A stretch of 64,000 nt of DNA from Candidatus Omnitrophota bacterium (lineage in GTDB: Bacteria; Omnitrophota; Gorgyraeia; Gygaellales; Profunditerraquicolaceae), in the NCBI GenBank assembly GCA_022710715.1, contig JAKLGJ010000005.1, positions 1 to 64,000 on the forward strand, given 5' to 3'. The position numbers and the translations under genes were made by a program. The stretch's first letter is position 1. Each line of letters begins with the position of its first letter. Positions 16,749 through 25,456 of this stretch are shown piece by piece. The notes under the pieces are model-generated. The model had not been told where the DNA came from and did not search any database. It worked only from the letters and a program-made list of their open reading frames with translations.

Positions 16749-17246
16749 ATGGCGGAAAAGCAGAAACCCAAAGAATACCAGCTTGTCGTATTTACCCTTG
16801 GAGAGGAAGAATTCGGTGTTGACATCAGCCAGGTCAGAGAGATTGTCCGGTTAGTGCAGATTACCTACCTGCCCAAAGCGCCGGCATTTATTGAAGGCGT
16901 CGTCAATCTTAGAGGCCAGGTGCTGGCGGTTATCGATCTTTCCAAACGGTTGGGGATCTCCTCCCGGGAACGCGGGGAGAATACCCGGATTATCGTGGTT
17001 GAAGTCGGCGAGAATACCGTGGGAATGCTGGTGGACTCGGTTTCGGAGGTTTTGCGCCTGCCTTCCGAATTCGTGGAAGAAGTGCCCAGTCTGGTGGAGA
17101 CAGAGGTCCCGGAGCATTATATCCGCGGCGTCGGAAAGTTGAAGGACAGGCTGCTGGTTTTGCTTGATCTCAACCGCATCTTAACTCCCGACGAGGTCCA
17201 GCACGTGGAGCGCCATATCAAATCAGCATCGCCGAGAGAAATCTAA
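16749..17246 (+). CDS. cheW: Chemotaxis adaptor CheW
   Basis: A 165-residue CheW: LVVFTLGEEEFGVDISQVREIV at the start (beta-strands and the conserved Gly), LPKAPAFIEGVVNLRGQV (about 40-57, the typical NLRG segment), and a C-terminal strand LLVLLDLNRIL. It bridges CheA to chemoreceptors. Last gene of the operon, preceded by AAAGGAGGGGGAGGG and followed by a hairpin. No chemoreceptor is in this operon; the nearest is the haem-binding one at 49080. Confidence 0.96.
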   Translation: MAEKQKPKEYQLVVFTLGEEEFGVDISQVREIVRLVQITYLPKAPAFIEGVVNLRGQVLAVIDLSKRLGISSRERGENTRIIVVEVGENTVGMLVDSVSEVLRLPSEFVEEVPSLVETEVPEHYIRGVGKLKDRLLVLLDLNRILTPDEVQHVERHIKSASPREI

Positions 17247-17293
17247 CCGTCTCGTTGGCAGGTGGATGTGCGCCGACGTTCTTTCACTTTTAC

Positions 17294-17322
17294 AAGCCGC
17301 CGATCACCCCGGCGGTTTGTAA
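17294..17322 (+). terminator. Hairpin after cheW, probable terminator
   Basis: ACAAGCCGCC and GGCGGTTTGT pair (10 pairs, one G-T) around a 9-base loop. Only AACTTTAAAA follows, so the U-tract is weak. It separates the chemotaxis and haem operons and could work in both directions or be leaky. Confidence 0.5.
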
Positions 17323-17334
17323 CTTTAAAACTCT

Positions 17335-17898
17335 ATGCAGTATTATCCCGTGCTGTTGGATATCCGGAAGAAAACCTGTTGCGTTATCGGCGGCGGACAG
17401 ATCGCCGAGCGCAAAGCGCGTTCCCTGCTGACTGCGGGCGCCGCGGTGACCGTGATCAGTCCCGCAGTTACTGCCGGCATTGCCGCGCTCGCCGCACAAC
17501 GCAGGCTGCGCTGGAAGCGATGCGGGTACCGCCGGGCAGCGCTCAAAGGCTGCGTGCTGGCGATCGCCGCTACCGACCGTCAGGAAGTGAACCGCGCTGT
17601 TTCACAGGATGCCGGACGTCTGGGTATCCTGGCCAATATTGTGGATGTGCCGTCCTTGAGCAGTTTTATCGTTCCGGCAGTCGCGCACAGGGATGGATTG
17701 ATCATCGCCGTCTCCACCAGCGGCAAAGCGCCGGCGTTGAGCCGACGGATCAAATCCGACATCGAAAAACAGTATATCGGCCGCTATGCCAGGGTCATGA
17801 AAACCGTGGAGACTGCCCGCAGGCAGCTGAAAAAAAACGTCACGAGTTTCCGCCAGCGCAAAAAGAAGCTGGTTTCACTGGTCAATTCGCTGCTCTAA
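17335..17898 (+). CDS. sirC: Precorrin-2 dehydrogenase/sirohydrochlorin ferrochelatase-type protein
   Basis: A 187-residue protein like Met8p, SirC and the N-terminal half of CysG. It begins YYPVLLDIRKKTCCVIGGGQIAERKA, with the NAD-binding GGGQIAERK near residue 19. ANIVDVPSLSSFIVPA (about 100-115) and VSTSGKAPALSRRIK (about 126-140) are the other family blocks. It oxidises precorrin-2 to sirohydrochlorin and may insert iron to give sirohaem, the intermediate of this haem pathway. First gene of the haem operon. Whether it also chelates iron cannot be told by eye. Confidence 0.92.
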   Translation: MQYYPVLLDIRKKTCCVIGGGQIAERKARSLLTAGAAVTVISPAVTAGIAALAAQRRLRWKRCGYRRAALKGCVLAIAATDRQEVNRAVSQDAGRLGILANIVDVPSLSSFIVPAVAHRDGLIIAVSTSGKAPALSRRIKSDIEKQYIGRYARVMKTVETARRQLKKNVTSFRQRKKKLVSLVNSLL

Positions 17899-17913
17899 CC
17901 CGTCCAGCCGTAT

Positions 17914-18741
17914 ATGCAGCTGTACTACGAACGATTATTTATCCTGACCTGCATTCTTTACTCCGCCAGCGCAGCGGGGTACGCGCTCTATTTCCTGACC
18001 CAGAGACCCCGCGTGCACGCGGCCGGTTTCTGGACCGGCACTGCCGGTTTGTTGATGCATACGGTGATCCTTATCGCGCGCGGGCTGAACAGCCGTGGTT
18101 TGCCGCTTTCCGGGTTGTATGAATCGCTTTCATTCTTTGCCTGGAGCATCATGCTGATCTACGTGCTGACCGAGCGCCGGTCACGTTCCCCGGTTAACGG
18201 GATCTTTGTCCTGCCCCTGGTCAACCTGCTCATGTTTTCCGCCTTACGAATGGATAATGCCGTTCACCCGCTGCCCCCGGCTTTGCAGAGCCCGTGGCTG
18301 GGCGTGCATGTTTCATTATGTTTCCTGGGATACGCCTGTTTCGTGCTGGCGTTTTGTTTCGCGGTGATGTATCTCTGGCAGGAGTCCGAAGTGAAATCCC
18401 GCAAAGTCGACGGGTTTTTCTTCCGGTTACCGTCTCTGGAACTGCTGGATAATCTGGGGTATCGCAGCATCGTTTTCGGGTTTATCTTTCTTACGCTGGG
18501 GATCATTTCCGGTTCTTTCTGGGCCCAGAAAGCCTGGGGCCGGTTCTGGAGCTGGGATCCCAAAGAAACCTGGTCCCTGATCCTCTGGCTGGTGTATGTG
18601 GTCTATCTCCACGGCCGCCTGATGCGCGGCTGGCACGGGAAAAAGAGCGCGTATCTGGCGATTATCGGGTTCATGGCCATGGTATTTACCTATCTCGGGG
18701 TGAACTTTCTGCTCCCGGGTCTGCATTCGTACCTGCGATGA
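17914..18741 (+). CDS. CcsA/HemX-type membrane protein, first copy
   Basis: A 275-residue polytopic protein with about eight hydrophobic segments and the tryptophan-rich haem-handling motif WGRFWSWDPKETWSL near residues 208-222, plus His residues flanking it. CcsA (ResC) carries haem to apocytochrome c; the paralogue HemX is often encoded before hemA and influences HemA levels in Bacillus. Its position directly before hemA (ATGA overlap) and the absence of ResB next to it favour a HemX-like role. A second, ResB-linked CcsA lies at 29144. Confidence 0.88.
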   Translation: MQLYYERLFILTCILYSASAAGYALYFLTQRPRVHAAGFWTGTAGLLMHTVILIARGLNSRGLPLSGLYESLSFFAWSIMLIYVLTERRSRSPVNGIFVLPLVNLLMFSALRMDNAVHPLPPALQSPWLGVHVSLCFLGYACFVLAFCFAVMYLWQESEVKSRKVDGFFFRLPSLELLDNLGYRSIVFGFIFLTLGIISGSFWAQKAWGRFWSWDPKETWSLILWLVYVVYLHGRLMRGWHGKKSAYLAIIGFMAMVFTYLGVNFLLPGLHSYLR

Positions 18742-19781
18742 AAATACAACTTATCGGGCTCAACCATAAGACTGCGCCGATCGAAATCAGGGAAAAGGTT
18801 TCTTTTTCCTCCGAGAAACTCGCCGAGGCTTTGTTGTGCCTGAAACGGTACGAGGCGATAGAGGAGGATGTGATTCTGTCGACCTGCAACCGGACCGAGA
18901 TTTACGCTGCGGTGCGCGATCCCGGCGCCGGCAGCGAGTCCCTGTGGCGTTTTATCGCCGACCGCACCGGGCTTTCGCGGGATCAGATCTGCCGTTATTT
19001 CTATCTGCTTAACGATAAAGACGCGCTCGGTCATCTCTTTAAAGTCGCGGCTTCGCTTGATTCCATGATCGTGGGGGAGACCCAGGTTTTCGGGCAGGTC
19101 AAGGACGCGTATTTCCAGGCCCGCCAGGCCAATACCATCGGCCGCAGTCTCGATGCGGTGTTCGAGGAAGCTATCCGCGTGGGTAAAAAGGTCCGGACCG
19201 AGACCCAGATCGGCAAAGGCGCGGTTTCCACCACGACCGCGGCGATCGAACTGGCAAAAAAGATCTTCGATTCCCTCGAAGGGAAACGCGTGTTGATCAT
19301 CGGCGCCGGTAAGATCGGAGAGATGACGGTCAAGAATCTCTATTCCCGCGGGGTGTCCACGGTGCTGGTGGCAAATCGCACTTTTGCCCGGGCGCAGGAA
19401 CTCGCCGGCGCTTTCGGCGGACAGGCCGTGCGGTTCGATCGGATCGCGGAATGCATGCTGAGCGCGGATATCATTATCAGTTCCACCAGCGCTCCGCATT
19501 ATGTGGTTAACCGGCAGGATGTCCTGGCGTTGATGAGCCGCAGACCCCATGATTCGCTCTTCTTCATCGACCTGGGGATGCCGCGCAATATCGACCCGCA
19601 GGTGAATCGGATCGAAAACGTATATCTTTATAACATCGACGACCTGGCTTCGGTGCGCGACGCCAATATTCAGGAGCGGATAAGCGAGGCCCGCAAGGCC
19701 GAGCAGATCATCGCTCTCTGCCTGGAGTCGGTCAGCAGCAGGTTCAATCTGGGAAGGCTGAAAGAACAATGCACGGCGTAA
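18738..19781 (+). CDS. hemA: Glutamyl-tRNA reductase
   Basis: A 347-residue HemA, first enzyme of the C5 route to 5-aminolaevulinate. GLNHKTAPIEIREKVSF opens the protein, the catalytic Cys lies in STCNRTEIY (near residue 50), and the NADPH site is VLIIGAGKIGEM near residue 187. It is slightly shorter than E. coli HemA (418), with a short C-terminal dimerisation tail. The ATG overlaps the upstream CcsA-like stop, and its own end overlaps hemC by 13 bases. Confidence 0.96.
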   Translation: MKIQLIGLNHKTAPIEIREKVSFSSEKLAEALLCLKRYEAIEEDVILSTCNRTEIYAAVRDPGAGSESLWRFIADRTGLSRDQICRYFYLLNDKDALGHLFKVAASLDSMIVGETQVFGQVKDAYFQARQANTIGRSLDAVFEEAIRVGKKVRTETQIGKGAVSTTTAAIELAKKIFDSLEGKRVLIIGAGKIGEMTVKNLYSRGVSTVLVANRTFARAQELAGAFGGQAVRFDRIAECMLSADIIISSTSAPHYVVNRQDVLALMSRRPHDSLFFIDLGMPRNIDPQVNRIENVYLYNIDDLASVRDANIQERISEARKAEQIIALCLESVSSRFNLGRLKEQCTA

Positions 19782-20725
19782 AGCGGCGGGCGGAGATTGT
19801 GGTCGGCGCCCGGGGGAGCATGTTGTCGGTGCTGCAGACCGAATCGGTGATCGCGCAGCTGCGGGCGCTGGCGCCGGAGCAGGAGTTTGTGCTTAAGAAG
19901 ATCACCACGCTCGGCGATAGAAAAGCCGAATGGTCGCGCGCGGATACCGGGATATTCGTCAAAGAGCTGGAGGAGGCGCTGGCCCGCGATGAAATTGATA
20001 TCGCCGTGCACAGCGTTAAAGATATGCCTTCCCGCCTGCCGGAAGGATTACAACTGGCGGCAATCCCCCGCCGGGAAGATCCCCGCGACATGTTGATCAC
20101 GGCAAACGGAACAGATCTTGCCGGGTTGCCGGCTGATGCGCGGCTGGGCACCAGCAGCCTGCGCCGCAGGGCGCAGTTGCTGCGATTGCGGCCGACGCTG
20201 CGCATTGAAGGGTTGCGGGGTAATCTGGACAGCCGTATCCGCAAGCTGCGCGAGGGCCGGTATGACGCGATCGTGGTCGCGGCAGCGGGAGTCAGGCGGC
20301 TGGATGTCCGGGATATCCATTATCAACTGCTCTCTCATGAGACCGTGTTGCCCGCGCCCGGGCAGGGCGCGTTAGGTCTGGAGATCCGCAGCGACGATAC
20401 GTTGCGGCAAACCCTGGTAGCGGGGATCGATGACCGGGTGACTCACGTCTGCGTTGCCTGCGAAAGAGAATTTTTGCACCGCACCCAGGCGGGCTGCCGC
20501 ATGCCGGTAGCCGCTCTGGCTGCCGTGGATAAAGATACGATCACGCTTGATGCCATGATTATCAGTCTGGACGGTCAAAAGGCAGTACGGGTGCAACAGC
20601 AAAGCCGGCTCGATCAAAGCAGCGCCCTGGCCGGCGCGCAGCAATTGGGAGCGGCAGTGGCGCAGCAGTTGCTCGCACGGGGAGGCGCCCGCATTCTCGA
20701 GGAGATACGACATGCCCAAGAATAA
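19769..20725 (+). CDS. hemC: Hydroxymethylbilane synthase (porphobilinogen deaminase)
   Basis: A 318-residue HemC. The N-terminal GARGSMLSVLQT corresponds to the usual GTRxSxLAxxQ. HSVKDMP, LGTSSLRRRAQL and PGQGALGLE are conserved. The dipyrromethane-cofactor Cys lies in TQAGCRMPVAA at about residue 242. It polymerises four porphobilinogens into hydroxymethylbilane. It overlaps hemA by 13 bases and the cobA-hemD fusion by 14, so all three are translationally linked. Confidence 0.96.
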   Translation: MHGVKRRAEIVVGARGSMLSVLQTESVIAQLRALAPEQEFVLKKITTLGDRKAEWSRADTGIFVKELEEALARDEIDIAVHSVKDMPSRLPEGLQLAAIPRREDPRDMLITANGTDLAGLPADARLGTSSLRRRAQLLRLRPTLRIEGLRGNLDSRIRKLREGRYDAIVVAAAGVRRLDVRDIHYQLLSHETVLPAPGQGALGLEIRSDDTLRQTLVAGIDDRVTHVCVACEREFLHRTQAGCRMPVAALAAVDKDTITLDAMIISLDGQKAVRVQQQSRLDQSSALAGAQQLGAAVAQQLLARGGARILEEIRHAQE

Positions 20726-22238
20726 AGGCACGGTTTATCTGGTTGGCGCGGGGCCCGGGGATCCGGAATTACTCACGCTGAAAGCGGCGCGAGTTTTACG
20801 CGCTGCCCAGGCAGTAGTGTATGACCGGCTGGCTAATCCCAGGATACTGGCCGGAGTTCCGGCGGATGCCCAGCGTATTTATGTGGGTAAAGCCGCAGAT
20901 AAGCATACCATGCCGCAGGAAGAGATTAACGCTTTGCTGGTCAAACTGGCCCGGGAAGGAAGAACCGTGGTGCGTCTTAAAGGCGGCGACCCGTTTGTGT
21001 TTGGCCGCGGAGGAGAGGAGATCCTGACTCTGGTCAGAGAAGGCATTCCTTTTGAGGTCATTCCCGGGGTTACCAGCGCGATCGCCGTTGCGGCGTACGC
21101 GGGGATTCCGGTAACCCATCGCGGATTCACTTCTTCGCTGGGGATCTTTACCGGGCAGGAGGATCCGGGCAAGCAGGATACCGGGATTGCCTGGGAGAAG
21201 ATCGCTACCGGGTTGGGCACGCTGGTTTTTCTGATGGGCGTGGAGAACCTGGCGAATATCGTCAAGACTTTGATGAAATACGGACGTTCCGCTTCCACTC
21301 CGGCGGCGTTAGTGCAGTGGGGGACGTTGCCGAATCAAAAAAGCGTTAACGCCACGCTGGCAACCATTGTGGAGAAAGCGCATAAGCAGGCGATCGCGCC
21401 TCCGGCGATACTTATAGTCGGGGAAGTGGTGACGTTGCGTCAGAAGATGAACTGGTTCGAGTCCAGGCCTTTGTTCGGCCGCAAGGTCCTGGTGACGGTG
21501 CCGGCAGAGGATACCAGTCGTTTGAGCGCCTTGCTCGAAGATCAGGGAGCCTGGTGCGTGGAAATGCCCATGATCAGGATTGTGCCGCTGAAAGATTATG
21601 CCGCGCTGGACAAAGCGATTAAAACGATCGATTCCTATCAATGGCTGGTGCTGACCAGCCAGAACGGCGTCAAATTCTTCAAACAGCGTCTCGATGCCCT
21701 GAAGCTGGATGCGCGCTGTCTCAAAGGAGTGCGTATCGCCACCATCGGCCCCCGGACTAAAGAAGCGGTCGAACAACTGGGCGTGCGTATCGATCTGCAG
21801 CCGAAAACATACACGCAGGAAGGTTTGCTGGGAGCGCTCAAGAAAGAGCGGGTTAGAGCGCAGGCGATTTTACTGGTGCGCGCCCAGGAAGCCCGCGATG
21901 TTCTGCCGCAGGGATTGACGAAACTGGGGGCGAAGGTCAAAGTGATCCCCGCTTACAAGACCGAGCTGTGCGTGGCCGGTCCCCGGGAGGAGAATGCGCT
22001 TGAGACTCTCGACCTGGTGACGTTCACCAGCTCTTCCTGCGTGGAAGGTTTCTTTAAAACTTTCCCCCGGAAAGAGATCCTTTCCGGCAGAAATCGTTTT
22101 CTGGTCGCCAGCATCGGTCCGGTCACCTCGCAAACGTGCAAAAAGTTCGGGCTCAAGGTGGATATTGAAGCCCGTCAGTTCACCCTGGAAGGTCTGGCGC
22201 AAGCCATCCTGGATCATTTCACCAAGAGGAGCGCATGA
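20712..22238 (+). CDS. Uroporphyrinogen-III methyltransferase/synthase fusion (CobA-HemD)
   Basis: A 508-residue bifunctional protein. Residues 1-255 are a SAM uroporphyrinogen-III C-methyltransferase: YLVGAGPGDPELLT near the start, VVRLKGGDPFVFGRGGEE (about 78-95) and PGVTSA. Residues about 258-508 are uroporphyrinogen-III synthase, a poorly conserved fold with VLTSQNGVKFF and LVTFTSSSCVEGF. The fusion cyclises hydroxymethylbilane and methylates the product to precorrin-2 in one protein, directing flux to sirohaem. Such fusions occur in several anaerobes. Confidence 0.95.
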   Translation: MPKNKGTVYLVGAGPGDPELLTLKAARVLRAAQAVVYDRLANPRILAGVPADAQRIYVGKAADKHTMPQEEINALLVKLAREGRTVVRLKGGDPFVFGRGGEEILTLVREGIPFEVIPGVTSAIAVAAYAGIPVTHRGFTSSLGIFTGQEDPGKQDTGIAWEKIATGLGTLVFLMGVENLANIVKTLMKYGRSASTPAALVQWGTLPNQKSVNATLATIVEKAHKQAIAPPAILIVGEVVTLRQKMNWFESRPLFGRKVLVTVPAEDTSRLSALLEDQGAWCVEMPMIRIVPLKDYAALDKAIKTIDSYQWLVLTSQNGVKFFKQRLDALKLDARCLKGVRIATIGPRTKEAVEQLGVRIDLQPKTYTQEGLLGALKKERVRAQAILLVRAQEARDVLPQGLTKLGAKVKVIPAYKTELCVAGPREENALETLDLVTFTSSSCVEGFFKTFPRKEILSGRNRFLVASIGPVTSQTCKKFGLKVDIEARQFTLEGLAQAILDHFTKRSA

Positions 22239-23389
22239 TCAGCATCACTAAATTGTTATGCAATCTGCCTTCCTACGGGGACGAACTGCGTTATCGAAAA
22301 GGCCTCTCTTCCGAGAACCGGCGCCCGATCGTGGTCTGGAATTGCACCCGCACCTGCAATCTTTCCTGCATCCATTGCTATTCCAATTCCGCCGGAGAGA
22401 AGTACGAAGGAGAATTGACTACCGCGGAAGCCAAGCAGATGATCCTGGACCTGGAGGCATTCAAGGTGCCGGTGCTCCTGTTTTCCGGCGGCGAACCGTT
22501 CATGCGTCCGGATCTTTTCGAACTCAACGCTTTTGCCCGGGCGCATCATCTGCGCACGGTGATCTCCACCAACGGCACCCTGATCACCCGGGATCTGGCG
22601 CGCAGGATCAAAGAAGGCGGGTTCGATTATATCGGCGTCAGCCTCGACGGGATCGGGGAGAACAACGACCGCTTCCGCGGCAGGCAGGGCGCTTTTGCCA
22701 TGACGCTGGCAGGCATCCGCAACCTGGTTGAAGTAAAACAGAAGGTGGGATTGCGTTTCACCGTTACCCGCCATAATAATGCCGAGATTAAAAAGATTTT
22801 CCGGCTGGTCGAGGACGAAGCCATCGACCGGGTCTGTTTTTATCACCTGGTCTATTCCGGCCGCGGCAGCTCCATGACCGAGGACGATCTCTCCCGTCAG
22901 GCCATGCGCGCCTGCATCGACTCTATCTGCGACTGGGCGGTGGATATGTTCGCCCGGGGCATACATAAAGAAGTGCTGACCGTGGATAATCACGCCGACG
23001 CCATCTACGTGTATCTGCGCCTGCTTAAGAACGATCCGGCTCAAGCAGCGCAGGTTTTGCAGTTGCTGCAGTACAACAAAGGCAATGCTTCGGGAATAGC
23101 CATCGCCAATGTGGATAATCAGGGCGAAGTGCATGCCGATCAATTCTGGCAGAGCCATTCCTTCGGCAATGTGCGCCGGCGGCCGTTCGGGGAGATCTGG
23201 ATGGATACCGCAGATCCGGTCATGGCTGTGCTCAAGGATCGCGTCGGTCATATCAAGGGGCGCTGCAGCCGCTGTAAATATCTGGCGTTATGTAACGCTA
23301 ATTTCCGCCGCCGCGCGGAAGCGGTGTACAACGATATATGGGAATCCGATCCGGCGTGCTATCTGACGGACGAAGAGATCTCGCGCTGA
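22235..23389 (+). CDS. ahbC: Radical SAM 12,18-didecarboxysirohaem deacetylase AhbC
   Basis: A 384-residue radical SAM enzyme. The cluster motif CxxxCxxC is TCNLSCIHCY (Cys41, Cys45, Cys48), followed by FSGGEP, and the C-terminal Cys-rich region has CSRCKYLALC for an auxiliary cluster. The N-terminus ITKLLCN plus RPIVVWNCTRTCNL is typical of AhbC/NirJ-like proteins. AhbC removes two acetate side chains of didecarboxysirohaem to give Fe-coproporphyrin III. ATGA overlap with cobA-hemD and the presence of ahbD and ahbA-ahbB nearby favour AhbC over the d1-haem enzyme NirJ. Confidence 0.9.
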   Translation: MISITKLLCNLPSYGDELRYRKGLSSENRRPIVVWNCTRTCNLSCIHCYSNSAGEKYEGELTTAEAKQMILDLEAFKVPVLLFSGGEPFMRPDLFELNAFARAHHLRTVISTNGTLITRDLARRIKEGGFDYIGVSLDGIGENNDRFRGRQGAFAMTLAGIRNLVEVKQKVGLRFTVTRHNNAEIKKIFRLVEDEAIDRVCFYHLVYSGRGSSMTEDDLSRQAMRACIDSICDWAVDMFARGIHKEVLTVDNHADAIYVYLRLLKNDPAQAAQVLQLLQYNKGNASGIAIANVDNQGEVHADQFWQSHSFGNVRRRPFGEIWMDTADPVMAVLKDRVGHIKGRCSRCKYLALCNANFRRRAEAVYNDIWESDPACYLTDEEISR

Positions 23390-23405
23390 ACCTTCAGGAG
23401 GATAT

Positions 23406-24434
23406 ATGACATTTCCGACACATCGGCCGAAGAGGCTGCGTCAAAACGAATTGTTGCGCAGGATGATCCGCGAAACCAGGCTGGACGCGGACCATCTGGT
23501 TATGCCGCTGTTCGTGCGCGAAGGCAAAAATGTCCGTAAGCCCATCGCTTCATTGCCCGGCCACGCCCAGCTATCCGTGGATAACCTGGTCAAGGAAGCC
23601 AGAGAGGTCCGGAAACTGGGTATCCCGGCGGTGCTGCTATTCGGTATCCCGGGGAGCAAAGATGAAATGGCCAGCCAGGCTTATGCGGATAACGGTATCG
23701 TGCAGCGGGGGGTTTGCGCGATCAAGGAAAAAGTTCCGGGCCTGCTGGTGATCACTGATGTTTGCCTGTGCGAATTCACCTCTACCGGTCACTGCGGGAT
23801 TATCTGGCAGCAGGAGCGGTCCCGCGGCAAAGGCGGCCGCGGGAAAGCCGGCGGCCATCAGGATGAGCCGGTAGCCATTGACAACGACGCTACCCTGGAG
23901 TTGCTCGCCGAAACCGCAGTGTCGCATGTCCTCGCCGGCGCGGATATGGTCGCTCCTTCGGCGATGATGGACGGCCAGGTACAGGCGATCCGCCGGGCGC
24001 TGGATAAGGAAGGTTTTTCCCAGACCCCGGTCATGGCGTACAGCGCCAAGTACGCTTCGGCATTTTACGGTCCATTCCGCCAGGCCGCGGAATCCGCTCC
24101 TCGATTCGGGGACCGCCGTTCCTATCAGATGGATTGCGCAAACGGCGTTGAGGCGTTGCGCGAGGTGGAAGCGGATATCCGCGAGGGCGCGGATATCGTG
24201 ATGGTCAAACCCGGATTGGCGTATCTGGATATTATCCGTAAAGTCAAAGATACTTTTCACGTTCCGGTGGCGGCCTATAATGTCAGCGGCGAATATGCCA
24301 TGGTCAAAGCGGCCGCCCGCCAGGGATGGATAGACGGGCAGAAGACCGCGCTGGAGATCCTTATCGCTTTGCGGCGCGCCGGAGCGGATATCGTTATCAG
24401 CTATCACGCGAAAGAGATAGCCGGGCTTTTATAG
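23406..24434 (+). CDS. hemB: Delta-aminolaevulinate dehydratase (porphobilinogen synthase)
   Basis: A 342-residue HemB. The zinc-site cysteines are in DVCLCEFTSTGHCG (three Cys near residues 119-130). The active-site lysines lie in AYSAKYASAFYGPFR and MVKPGLAYLD. An insertion of about 20 residues rich in Gly, Arg and Lys (WQQERSRGKGGRGKAGGHQD, about 134-153) sits between the metal site and the IDNDATLELL block, where most HemBs have a few residues. It condenses two aminolaevulinates. CAGGAGG precedes the ATG. Confidence 0.95.
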   Translation: MTFPTHRPKRLRQNELLRRMIRETRLDADHLVMPLFVREGKNVRKPIASLPGHAQLSVDNLVKEAREVRKLGIPAVLLFGIPGSKDEMASQAYADNGIVQRGVCAIKEKVPGLLVITDVCLCEFTSTGHCGIIWQQERSRGKGGRGKAGGHQDEPVAIDNDATLELLAETAVSHVLAGADMVAPSAMMDGQVQAIRRALDKEGFSQTPVMAYSAKYASAFYGPFRQAAESAPRFGDRRSYQMDCANGVEALREVEADIREGADIVMVKPGLAYLDIIRKVKDTFHVPVAAYNVSGEYAMVKAAARQGWIDGQKTALEILIALRRAGADIVISYHAKEIAGLL

Positions 24435-24445
24435 AAAGAGCGGAC

Positions 24446-25456
24446 ATGATCATTTCCTGGAATACCACCAAAGCCTGCAACCTCAAATGCGAACATTGTT
24501 ACCGCGATGCGGGAGGCAGGGAAACCGGGGAGTTGAGCACTGAAGAAGGCAAAGAGTTGCTTTCCGAGATCGCCAAAGCGGGATTCCGGATCGTGATCTT
24601 GAGCGGCGGCGAGCCTTTGTTGCGCCCGGATATTTTTGAGCTTATCGCGCACGCCGCTTCCGTCGGGATGCGCCCGGTGCTGGGGACCAACGGCGTTTTG
24701 TTTACCCGCGAGATAATCGGCCGCCTCAAAAAAGCCGGCCTGGCGCGCGCCGGGATCAGCCTGGACAGCACGGACAGAAAGATACACGATGCGTTTCGCA
24801 AACAGCAGGGCGCCTGGGAAGCTACCGTCGCTGCGATGAAACTCTGTCATCAGGAAGGTCTGGATTTTCAGGTGCATACCACGGTCACCAGGCGCAATGA
24901 CAAAGAAGTCCTGCGCATTACCGATTTTGTCGAAGGGCTGGGGGCAAAAGCGCATCACATTTTTTTTCTGGTGCCGACCGGCAGGGGAAAAGAGATCAGC
25001 GATGTGTTTATCGGCGCCGCCCAGATCGAAGAGGTCCTGCGCGCGGTACTGGAGAAGCAAAAAACGACCCGCATGGAATTGAAACCGGTCTGCGCTCCTC
25101 AATTCGTGCCGCTCGCCCGCAGCCTGGGGTTGACGCTGCGTTTCCAGCGCGGTTGCCTGGCAGGAACCAGCTATTGCTGCATTCTCCCTAACGGAGACGT
25201 GCATCCCTGTCCGTATCTTCCGCTTAAAGCAGGCAACGTTCGACAGGAGAAATTCAGCCTGCTCTGGAAAGACAGCCAGATATTCAAACGCCTGCGCACG
25301 CTCGATTACGGCGGTACCTGCGCGGGGTGTGCGCAGAAGAATTCCTGCGGCGGTTGCCGGGCACGCGCTTTTCACGCGCTCGGCGATTATATGGCCCAGG
25401 ATCCGGAATGTATCTTTCACCGCTCTGAACCCGCCCATGATCAGCCGATCCGATAA
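24446..25456 (+). CDS. ahbD: Radical SAM haem synthase AhbD
   Basis: A 336-residue radical SAM protein with CNLKCEHCYRD at the very N-terminus (Cys11, Cys15, Cys18), LSGGEPLLRPD, and a C-terminal Cys-rich SPASM-like region (CILPNGDVHPCPYLP, then CAGCAQKNSCGGCRA). AhbD decarboxylates the two propionates of Fe-coproporphyrin III to vinyls, giving haem b. The ATG at 24446, 11 bases after hemB, is chosen because the radical SAM motif follows at once; the longer frame would overlap hemB. It overlaps the next gene by 20 bases. Confidence 0.88.
   Translation: MIISWNTTKACNLKCEHCYRDAGGRETGELSTEEGKELLSEIAKAGFRIVILSGGEPLLRPDIFELIAHAASVGMRPVLGTNGVLFTREIIGRLKKAGLARAGISLDSTDRKIHDAFRKQQGAWEATVAAMKLCHQEGLDFQVHTTVTRRNDKEVLRITDFVEGLGAKAHHIFFLVPTGRGKEISDVFIGAAQIEEVLRAVLEKQKTTRMELKPVCAPQFVPLARSLGLTLRFQRGCLAGTSYCCILPNGDVHPCPYLPLKAGNVRQEKFSLLWKDSQIFKRLRTLDYGGTCAGCAQKNSCGGCRARAFHALGDYMAQDPECIFHRSEPAHDQPIR

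Noticed and set aside
24326-24445. Longer N-terminus for AhbD starting inside hemB
   Set aside because: The extra 40 residues are a frame-shadow of the hemB end, and the radical SAM motif is normally close to the true start at 24446.
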